Shown one piece after another: positions 55,839 through 64,000 of a stretch of DNA of 64,000 nt. The position numbers were made by a program, and so were the translations under genes. Source of the DNA: Fallopia convolvulus (Eukaryota > Streptophyta > Magnoliopsida > Caryophyllales > Polygonaceae). Position 1 is the stretch's first letter. Each line of letters begins with the position of its first letter. Where the stretch lies: the NCBI GenBank assembly GCA_964016875.1, contig OZ024724.1, positions 43,391,820 to 43,455,819 on the forward strand, given 5' to 3'. The notes beneath the pieces are model-generated. The model ran no database searches. It was given only the letters and a program-made list of their open reading frames with translations, and was not told the origin of the DNA.

Positions 55839-56849
55839 TGTTCCCAATGCAGCGGAAGTAATTAATCGCAAGTAATAAAAACAACAAAAGGCACAGTTCC
55901 TTTATAGAGGAACCCCACTACAACCAACTAGTTGTATGGGTAAACCTCTACCTCCGCTTGGAGGATTTTGAATGACTTACTTATATTGATTGCTTTGTTC
56001 CTTAGTTACACAGCCGGATTTACAATTCTCTGTTCCTACAAGTTCTTCCTAACTATAGCAACACTAGTAAATCCTCTCAACTGAGTTCCTAAGCTCACAA
56101 CAGCAAAACACAAGTAACTCAAACCTTACGCTGACTTCTCAGTTCCCTTGCTCCAGGGAACTTCAGCTTCACCGTCGTCGAGATCACACACTCGCCGGCG
56201 GGGACTTCTCTTCCTTTTTCTTTCTTTTCTCTGATGTGGGTGTTTTGTAAGTTCTGGGAGAAGTACACAGACCGAGTACTATTCATTTGGCTTTATAGTC
56301 CATTTGTCTTGGGCAGTCGCATCTTTCGTTTGTGTCCTAAATTCCCTTTGCTTGATGCCCAAGTTGTACTTTCTTCACATGTGACTTTGGTTTGAACTAG
56401 GTCAACTTCTTGAATCAATCGGACTGTTGGATGAAGCGTGACAGTCTGATCCTCAGACTGTTCCCTCGGGTTGTCTGAGACAGAATCCCGCGATCTGCGC
56501 TGAACGGTCGTTGTCCTCATATGTGAGTTCCCATGTCATGGGAACTGACTTCTTCAGAGTTCCCTTGATGGAAACTCTTCATCGTTGTAAGCTTGTGCTC
56601 TTGATTGTTTCTGGGAGTACCCACTTCATGGAAACTTTCCTCTTCAGAGTTCCCTTGATGGGAAACTCTTCATTGTGGCCTGCAGTGGCTTTTGGTCATT
56701 CGTAGGAGTTCTTGGCTGTACCTGTGTTCCTTAGAAATACTTGAACAAACCACATTAGTTCCCTATGGTGTTTGTCATTATCAAAACATAAAGAGAATTG
56801 AATCGTTGATCCGTTGTTTAGAACCAGAGGTCCCAACAACGTTCCAACA
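55839..56849 (-). repeat. 3' LTR of the SIRE-like element
   Basis: The minus strand begins TGTTGGAACGTTGTTGGG right after a G-rich polypurine tract (reverse complement of tttccccctttttgatgatg, 56850-56869) and ends near CATTGGGAACA (55839). The left end is inferred because the partner LTR is not visible. It includes repeated 'agagttcccttgatgg' blocks and a 10-bp-arm palindrome at 56526-56546. Confidence 0.75.
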
Positions 56850-57252
56850 ATTTCCCCCTTTTTGATGATGACAAACCCATCACAAAAATGCAAGTATTTC
56901 AATGAATAATATGCTGATGAGTTCCTAAGTATGATTTTGGGAAGTCACTCTTAGTGAAACATTTAGATTTAGGGAGCCACTTCTAGTGAGACACATAGTT
57001 CCTATTAGGCTTTTTATGCAATTGTTTCCCCTTAGCTTATGCGTGGTCTGTGATAACTTAAACTTTTAACTCATCTCGCATTTTTTATCTTTCCCCCTTT
57101 TGACATCATCGAAAATAAGCAAAGCAATATTAGGAAAGAATGGAACACGCAATCAAAATAAAGACCATTTCATTACTTAAGATAATATGTACAATGGGAA
57201 CCCAAGTACAATTTGTGGTCATTTTTGGATTAAGGGAACAAGAAGGGAGAGA
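56850..57252 (-). promoter_or_regulatory. Spacer with two polypurine tracts
   Basis: Two similar tracts: 56850-56869 next to the LTR, and 57089-57101 (reverse complement of ctttcccccttttgac). Both are preceded on the minus strand by a GATG-type word. No coding sequence. Confidence 0.6.
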
Positions 57253-59785
57253 TCATGGGCTCTGAGGGAACAAGGCATCACAAAGGCGCGTAAGGACTTG
57301 TGTAAGCTTTTCTTGTCCTCTGTCCAACACTGCTTGGTCCCTAGCAATCTGATCGAGGGTGTTGGCGATGCGGAGCAACACTGGAGAGTTCCCCTCTTGT
57401 GGACCAGACTGTAGTGGAGCCGTCTCTTCTACAGGCTCCGAGTGCCTCATTTTCTGGGCAACTGTAATGTCCAGTTCCCTTCCAAGCTCGATTTCATCTT
57501 TAGAGGCGTCGTAAAGACCCTCTCTTTGTAGGAGCTTCTTGATCAGCCCGGAGTAGGGAAGGGAGTGGGACTTGGAGGCCATGCACTTTTCCATGTGCCC
57601 AAGGATAATTCGGGGGATTTATGGGCTTCTTGAGGAGGAAGTGGTAGAGGATGATGGCATCTGGAATGTTGACGACCAAGCGCTTCTCCTGGCGTGGGAT
57701 CACCACGTTGATGATGAATTGGTGAGCGAGCTTGGCGACCAAGGACAGATGATGCGTCGAGAGGACCTTAGAGGGAACCTGACCCTCAAAAATTGTGTTG
57801 CACACCTCGGCGCTGTTGAAGTCGCCCCAGAGCTTGTTGGGCACCTCGCTAAGCCCTTGACCAGGGACCTGGAGTTGAAGGCGGATCGTCGACGTTGTAA
57901 AAATGAACTCGTCACCTTCGTGGGAGAGAGTTCCCTGAGTGCCGTCGTTGGTGATAGTGAAGTTGTTGTAGAATCGACGCACTTGTGAGGGATCTACGCT
58001 CACAGTTTCTTGGCAGAGTCTCTCCCAGCCCTGGGCCTTGATCAGGTCCCACAGTTCCTCCAGACCATTTTCAGTTAGCACTTCTTTGGAAACAATGAGA
58101 TGAGGAAGAAGCTTCCGGCGCTCATCGACATGATGCTTGGTGGTCCCCTTCCCCTTCCTTAACGTGCTTTTGGATGTGTTCCCCCTAGAGACCGTGCGAG
58201 GTCCTTTCTGCAGAGGGGGTGCAGCCGCTTCAATCATAAGCACGCGGTCCCTTGGTGGTTGGGAACTCGTGGACATCACCATTTGGTGTCCAGGTGTAGG
58301 GATCCGTGCTGGCTCCTTTGTAGCTAGAGCTTCTTCTTCTTCTTCAACCTCATCGTGGGAGGTTCCTTCTTCCTCGGAGGAGCTCGAACCTGAGCCCTCC
58401 GCGTCATCTCCAGGATGACTTGTTGTTGCCTAAGCACCTCCAGCTGGTGCGAGGTCCCTTGTCTCTGTGGGCTCTTGAGGAGCCACCTTTTCTGGGGACT
58501 TTGTCCCTTGGGAGACTATGTGCTCAGAGGGACCCCTGTTGAGTTCTTCCTCGATGGCCTTGAGTTGGGCTTCCTCCTCCAGAGTTCCCATGATGATTGG
58601 AGGAGGATCCTTGGTGATTTTGCCGATGACCACAGAGAGAGGAAGATCGTCGTCGTCTGAGGAGAGCGCGACGGTACTTTTGGATGGTGTGGGAGAGGGG
58701 AGTTTGGTGGTGGTGGGAGACGTGATGGAAGAGGGGAGAGGAGAAGAAGGAAGAGAGGTGGTGAGTTGATTGGAAGGGGTAGGAAGGGATCTGGTGACTT
58801 GGAGAGTAGAGATCCCCAAAGCAGAGATGGGAGTGGTGGAGATGTGTTTTGGTGAAGAGGAAGGAGGAGTTGGAGAACCCGTAGTTAGAGGGACGGGAGG
58901 AATAGAAGGAGGTTGGGGAGGTGGAGTTCCCATCGTGGTGGGAACTGGAGAAGGCGGTGGAGGAGGGGTCGATTGTTTTGTGAGAGTGCCCTTGGGGGTG
59001 GGAACTGAGGGAGGTGGTGGAGGGGGGGTTGGTCGTTTTGTGGGAGGAGCTTTGGGAGGTCCCTCGATTTGAAGAGGAGGGATGGAGGAGGACGAGGGGA
59101 GTAGACTCTGGGGTTCGGAGGTCCCATCGTCGGAAGGGAAAGGGTAGGGAGGTTTGGGAGCACAAGAACTCTCCTTGGAGCAGTTCAGGTAGTCCTCAAA
59201 CCGGAAGAAAGCCTTCTTTTTGGGCTCCGAGAATTCAGAGGCCTCAGAGTGTTTACGATTTTTGGATTTGGAGGGGTCGTGGGAGTGTTTGGATTTTTTG
59301 GATTTGGAGGGATCTTTTGATGAGTGACGGCGTTTAGATGAGTGGCGATGTTTGGATTTGTGGGGTTTTTCATTGATTGAGGGGCGAGCGTCTCCGAAGT
59401 TGTCAACGATGACAACTCCGGAGGAGGTGTTGGTATTTGGAGGAGGGAGAGGAAGAGATTCGGAGGAGGAAGAGGTCCAGGAGACGGTTTCGTCGGCCTG
59501 AGGAGGAGGAGGAGGCAAGAAGGGGCTTACTTGATTGTATAGCCCTTGAATGAGGACATCCTTCATGGTTGGGTCTTGTTCTTGCTCGATCTCTTTAAGT
59601 TGAGAGATGAAAAGGATGCGAGGATTGGCAAGTACCCACGCTTTGATTTGGGCGAATGTGTGTTGAGGGGCCATTTTTGTAAGAAATTTGGAGGTTTTGG
59701 AGGTTTCTTGAAAAGAGAGTGAAAGAGATTTGAGGAAGACGAATGACTGAGATGTAAGAAGGAATAAAGGACCTAAAAATGGCAA
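57253..59785 (-). pseudogene. Env-position ORF of SIRE-like element (plant transposon protein domain)
   Basis: A protein of about 800 residues with one stop and one frameshift. The likely start is ATG at 59674 (MAPQHTFAQIKAWVLANP); an upstream in-frame ATG at 59785 would add a hydrophobic 37-residue stretch (MPFLGPLFLLTSQSFVFLKS). Then come a Lys/His/Ser-rich segment (HKSKHRHSSKRRHSSKDPSK), a long Pro/Ser/Thr-rich segment and an acidic patch. TAG at about 58430 interrupts; the same frame reads on to 57500 through 'LCQETVSVDPSQVRRFYNNF' and 'NKLWGDFNSAEVCN', a putative plant transposon protein domain. A frameshift near 57600 moves the end into another frame ('CMASKSHSLPYSGLIKKLLQ', 'LTRLCDALFPQSP'). 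Function unknown; no clear fusion peptide or transmembrane anchor at the C-terminus. Confidence 0.75.
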
Positions 59786-59830
59786 AGAGGGGTTTTAAAG
59801 GAGAGAGGAGGTGAAGGGTAGAAAGAGAAG
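59675..59830 (-). promoter_or_regulatory. Putative internal promoter of the SIRE-like downstream ORF
   Basis: The minus strand has a TTTAAAAC box (59799-59792) within a C/T-rich leader, and the ATG at 59674 in context AAAAATGGCC. The arrangement echoes that upstream of the Ty3-type downstream ORF. Inferred only. Confidence 0.4.
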
Positions 59831-60422
59831 TGGGATAACCTCGGTAACCGTTGCCCAATGAACGTGGGGCGCCGTTTCAACTTCTCAAGCACGCTTCTGG
59901 ACACGCGTCACAATCTCTTGGGAAGTCCTTTTCAAATTTTGAATACTTGGCCTTTAACGCTTCACAGCTTCTGACACAAAAGTCCGCTTCCCAAGTGACG
60001 GTTTTTCTTTGAAAATTAGTCAGCGTTCCCTTTGTAGATGCATCAGTTCCCATGATCTTTTCAAGGTCAGGGAGAGTGAAGTGGTTAAGGGAACTTCACA
60101 CTCGTCTTTTTGTGGGGCTAGGGAACCCAAAGGGAACCAGACAATTTGCAACTCGATAAAGGAAATGTTTTGGCTCATGAGAAGCGTTTGTCTGGTCCCT
60201 AGCTTAGGGTGGGTCATATGATCAACCGTCATGGTGGCTTGTAATGAGGGATAAAGGGAACTCTGGTTGATCATTTTGGGCAAAAAGAAATGGAGTTCCT
60301 TTGTACACATTTTTCTCTAGACTAGTAATCATGGCATAGTGAAAGCAATAAATCCAAGTTCCCTATCATGCAATCTTAGATAAACTAGTCAGGCATTGAG
60401 AGAGAGATAAACAGGGACTTGT
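59831..60422 (-). other. Spacer between pol and downstream ORF
   Basis: About 590 bp without a credible frame. It contains nine or so GTTCCC/GGGAAC words. Confidence 0.6.
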
Positions 60423-63400
60423 TTAGTTTAGAGTTATCATCCCTAGAAGCATTCGAAAACGCTGGTAGGGACGTCTGTCTAAAGCTTTGGTAAGAATATC
60501 CGCAATTTGCTCTTCAGTTCTACAGTGTTCCATCGAGATGTTCCCATTCTCAACATTGTCACGTAGAAAGTGATGCCTTATATCAATATGCTTAGTTCTA
60601 GAATGATGCACAGGATTTTTGGAAATGTTTATGGCACTAGTGTTATCACAGAGTATGGGAACTGGGCCAAAAGACATACAATAATCCTAGAGTTGTGACG
60701 TAAGCCATAGAACCTAGGAACAGCATGATGCGGCAACCACATATTCAGCTTCAGCTGTGGAGAGTGCCACTGAGTTTTGCTTTTTAGATCCCCACGAGAC
60801 TAAGCATGACCCTAGGAACTGGGCCATTCCTGAAGTGCTCTTTCTGTCAACCAAGTGCCCTGCAAAGTCAACATCTGTGTATGCAATGAGCTCAAGGGAA
60901 CTGTTCCTTGGATACCAAAGGCACAAGTTATTGTTCCCTTTGAGATACCTGAAAATTCTCTTCACCTCTTTCAGGTGTGATTCCTTAGGTTTAGCTTGAA
61001 AACGAGCACAAAGACATACGGAGAACATGATATCAGGTCTACTAGCTGTTAAGTAGAGAAGGGACCCGATCATACCTCGATAGTTCCTTTGGTCCACACT
61101 GATACCTGTTTCATCTGCATTGAGCCTTGAATTTGGTGAGATGGGAGTGTCAATGGGCTTTGAATGTTCCATCCCATACTTCACAAGCATTTCCTTGATG
61201 TATTTCTGTTGATGAATCTTTGTTCCCTCCTTTGTTTGGGATATTTGAAGTCCCAAGAAGAACGTGAGTTCCCCAATGAGACTCATCTCAAACTCACTGC
61301 TCATGAGGTCCTTGAACTTTTCTACAAGAGTTTCGTTAGTTGCTCCAAACACAATGTCATCAACATATACTTGCACAATCAAAATGTCTTTAGATTCTTT
61401 CTTTAAAAACAAAGTCTTGTCTATGGAACCACGAATGTATCCATGGGACAAGAGGAATTGAGCAAACCTGTCATACCAAGCTCGGGGAGCTTGTTTGAGT
61501 CCGTAAAGGGCCCTTTCCAGGAAATAGACATGGTTGGGCATTTTCTTATCTTCGAATCCTGGAGGTTGGGCCACATACACTTCTTCCTTGAGATGTCCAT
61601 TTAGGAAGGCTGTTTTCACATCCATTTGATAAAGTTTGAATCCCTTGTGAGCAGCATAGGCGATGAGGAGTCTGATTGCCTCGATCCTGGCAACTGGTGC
61701 GAAGGTCTCATCGTAGTCAATCCCTTCCTCTTGCCTGTATCCTTGTGCTACTAACCTAGCCTTGTTGCTTGCTACAACTCCAATATCATCGAGCTTGTTC
61801 CTAAGAACCCATCGAGTTCCTATGATGTTCTTGTTTTTGGGCCTAGGAACTAGCTTCCAAACTTTGTTTCTCTCGAATTGGTGGAGTTCCTCTTGCATGG
61901 CTTGAATCCAATCTGGGTCCTTTAATGCTTCTTTGATATTTTTGGGTTCCACCATTGAAACAAACGCGTTAAAAGCACAAAAATTATTGAGAGAGGAACA
62001 AGTTTGCACACCTTTAACAAGAGGGGAGATGATGTTCTCAAGAGGGTGGTCCTTCCTTTGTTGAAAGGTTCTTATATGAGTGAGTTCCTTTGCATGTGTA
62101 TCATCCTCAGTCGATGTTTCTTTGTCATGGGAACTCTCATCTCCAGCTTCTTCATTTGATGTTTCTTCAGAGATTTCTGGCAGGTTTCCTCTTTGTTCCC
62201 CTTGAATACTTGATTCTGGCAAGGTATTGTCTTGGGGGACAGCAGAGTTGTTCCCTAAAGAGGGGACCTCGAGAGAGTTGGAGGTGTCTTGTTGTTCTTC
62301 TGAGGAAGGAGCCTCGAGGAAGGTTTGATCAGTGAGGGTTGGACCGTCGTCGTTGTTCCCTGGTTGCGGGATATTGCTTGCACTTGGATAGTCTTCATCC
62401 CTTTTTCTTGGCTCATCATCGTCATCATCATCGTCTTCATGTCTGACTAGCTTGAACAGAGTTCCCTTCCCTTGGGTCTCGGTTCCCATCTTTACAAACT
62501 TTTCATTGAAGACGACATGAATGCTTTCCTCTATCTTCTTGGTTCTTTTATTGTAGACCATGTAAGCTTTGCTTTGTGATGAGTATCCCAGGAAGATCCC
62601 TTCGTCGCTTCTGGGGTCGAATTTTCCAAGATTGTCTTTGCCGTTGTTATGAACAAAACACGTGCAACCAAATGTTCTCAAGTGTGAGATGTTTGGTTTT
62701 CTCCCTTTGATGAGCTCATAGGAAGTCTTGTTGATCAGGGGCCTTGTCATGGCTCGATTTAGGATGTATGTAGCTGTGGAGATTGCTTCAGTCCAGAAGT
62801 ACTCAGGAACTCCACTTTCGATCATCATGGTTCTAGCCATGTCCTCTAGAGTTCTGTTCTTTCTCTCGACCACTCCATTTTGCTGAGGAGTACGAGGAGC
62901 TGAAAAGTTGTGAGAGATCCCATTTTGTTCACAGAAGTTTAGGAACTCCGAGTTTTGAAACTCAGTTCCGTGATCAGATCTGATTGCTTTCAGTTTCAGC
63001 CCCAAGCTTACTTCTGTTCTTTTGATGAAGGGCTCAAATTCTTCAAACGCTTGTGACTTTGCCTTCAAGAAAATAACCCAGGTGAATCTTGAAAAATCAT
63101 CAATTAAAACATACATGTACCTTTTTCCACCGTAGCTAGCTGTTCTCATGGGACCACAGAGATCCATGTGAATTAACTCCAGGGACCTGGTTGTGCTTAC
63201 CACCTTCTTGGGTTTGAAGGAGGTCATGGTCTGTTTCCCTCGAACACATGCTTCACACATTTTGACTCCTTCGAGATTGATTCGTGGAAGACCAATGACC
63301 AGATCCTGTAGATAAAGTTTTAGGATTTGATTCACACCAGCATGTCCCAGTCTTCGGTGCCAGAGTTCCTTGTCATCTTGGGAACTCGCAAGGCACAGCT

Positions 63401-63782
63401 TCATTGGTGGTTCAAAGTTGGTGTCCACCACATACACATTGTTGTATCTTCTTCCTCTCAGAATTACTTTGTTGGTCTTCTTGTTGATGACGAGACATTC
63501 ATCTGAGTCGAAAGTGACGATGTTGTTCCCTTGATCACACATCTGGGAGACACTCAACAGATTGTATCCCAGATCCTTTACCAGATTTACGTTGCTAACT
63601 TTGATAGATCTATTGAGCAACACTTCTCCTTTTCCAATAACTTCTCCCTTGTTTTTGTTGCCAAATGAGACGTGGCCTCCTTCGGCATGAGTGTGGAGTG
63701 AGATGAGGATATCCTTGTTTCCTGTCATATGGTTTGAGCATCCACTATCTATGAACCATGTACTGTTCCCTCTCACTGCCAC
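60423..63782 (-). pseudogene. pol: Copia (SIRE-type) pol: protease, integrase, RT, RNase H
   Basis: One long frame of over 1,000 residues. Protease FIDSGCSNHMTG near residue 10; pre-integrase zinc domain 'LWHRRLGH...CEACVRGKQT' intact; integrase triad in HMDLCGP, IRSDHGTEF and NGVVERKNR; RT with YQMDVKTAFLNGHLKEEVYV and VYVDDIVFG; RNase H with YTDVDFAGHLVDRKSTSG, STAEAEYVVAASCC and 'PVPILCDNTSAINI', ending 'ILTKALDRRPYQRF'. Two TAG codons lie in the RNase H at about 60714 and 60687, both likely former CAG. The integrase-RT linker is long and acidic, with a DDDDDDDEP run. The frame's first codon (GTG, 63782) is not a true start; it follows a stop, and the polyprotein should join gag upstream. 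Confidence 0.9.
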
Positions 63783-63795
63783 CTACAAGGAAAAG

Positions 63796-64000
63796 TTAGT
63801 GTTTTGAGACCCAGGCAAGATGACTCTTGCCAGGTCCCTTGCAAGGGAAAACATTTTCATTCAAGATATAGTCAGAAATGTTGATGTCTTTAGAATTTTG
63901 AGAGTTGGAGTTCCTTTGGTGATGAGCATGACGTTTTTGTTTGTTTGGGAACTCATGGTTTCTAGGGGTTTGGGCTCTCTTCTTGGGACATGCATCCTTG
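63796..64000 (-). pseudogene. Gag C-terminus of the SIRE-like element (partial)
   Basis: The frame open from the window edge reads 'KDACPKKRAQTPRNHEFPN' and 'GPGKSHLAWVSKH', then TAA (63796-63798). The CPKK is probably the last cysteine of a CCHC knuckle. It is in a different frame from pol, so a frameshift or indel separates them. The rest lies outside the window. Confidence 0.6.

Larger units (their letters stand above)
55839..64000 (-). mobile_element. SIRE/Maximus-like Copia element (3' part, continues beyond window)
   Basis: On the minus strand, right to left: gag tail, pol (63782-60423), a 640-bp spacer, an env-position ORF (59674-57253), polypurine tracts and the 3' LTR (55839-56849). 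A Copia pol followed by a further ORF before the 3' LTR is the layout of the SIRE lineage. At least 8.2 kb; the 5' LTR lies outside. GTTCCC/GGGAAC words are scattered throughout. Confidence 0.85.

Noticed and set aside
58770..59072. Glycine-rich plus-strand frame
   Set aside because: Antisense of the proline-rich segment of the SIRE-like downstream ORF.
1..64000. tRNA, rRNA or organellar insertions
   Set aside because: No cloverleaf with CCA-type arms, rRNA core or plastid gene was recognised; tRNA-like words are only primer sites.

Overview
The window reads as nuclear DNA of a flowering plant, probably a eudicot. It holds nested LTR retrotransposons of Ty3 and Copia type, solo LTRs with 5-bp target-site duplications, 5'-truncated LINEs and MITEs, plus one island of intron-bearing host sequence with XS, PHD-finger and WD40 coding pieces. 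No rRNA, tRNA, organellar or bacterial signal was seen. The species cannot be named.

Layout. (1) 1-17.6 kb is a nest. An old Athila-like LTR (1-1257, resumed 14346-14424) was split by an LTR in minus orientation (1258-14345, TSD ACGAT). That LTR was invaded by a long-TIR MITE (2291-3200) and a second MITE (13612-14039). A nearly intact 10.3-kb Ty3-type element (3206-13508, TSD TATAT) then landed inside the first MITE's target duplication. A solo LTR (14932-16086, TSD GTTGT) and a ~110-bp tandem repeat follow. (2) 17.6-26 kb holds a Copia 3' fragment, a 3.08-kb solo LTR (TSD ATATT) and an RTE-type LINE (TSD AAGGCAAAAA). (3) 26-31.1 kb is the only host-gene island: an SGS3-like XS-domain gene of four coding exons, an inverted repeat around a PHD-finger fragment in its presumed first intron, and a lone WDR26/GID7-like WD40 exon. 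(4) 31.8-33 kb is a MITE in a MITE in a MITE. (5) 33.4-40 kb is a complete but mutated Copia element (TSD ATTTA); 40.2-41.7 kb is an L1-type LINE tail (16-bp TSD); 41.7-43.4 kb is a partial LTR. (6) 43.4-54.3 kb holds a second, rearranged minus-strand copy of the Ty3-type family and a scrap of a third. (7) 54.3-64 kb holds another LTR cut by a SIRE/Maximus-like Copia element that runs off the right edge.

The most unusual system is the Ty3-type family present twice (3206-13508 and 44847-54224). It keeps gag, an aspartic protease, a tRNA-Asp-type primer site and a downstream env-position ORF. In neither copy is there reverse transcriptase, RNase H or integrase, so it should depend on a partner in trans. 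Its downstream ORF sits behind what looks like its own TATA box, leader and intron. The whole element, LTRs, coding linkers and untranslated regions alike, is studded with the palindrome CGTTAACG, mostly in pairs exactly 21 bp apart; in the proteins this appears as a 7-residue VNEP/VNDP repeat. Other LTR families here carry different palindromic words at the matching LTR position, and the SIRE-like element is saturated with GTTCCC/GGGAAC.

Nothing suggests an operon or cooperative pathway. The functional logic is that of transposon life cycles, plus one plausible host gene of the RNA-silencing XS family. All counts and alignments were made by eye.
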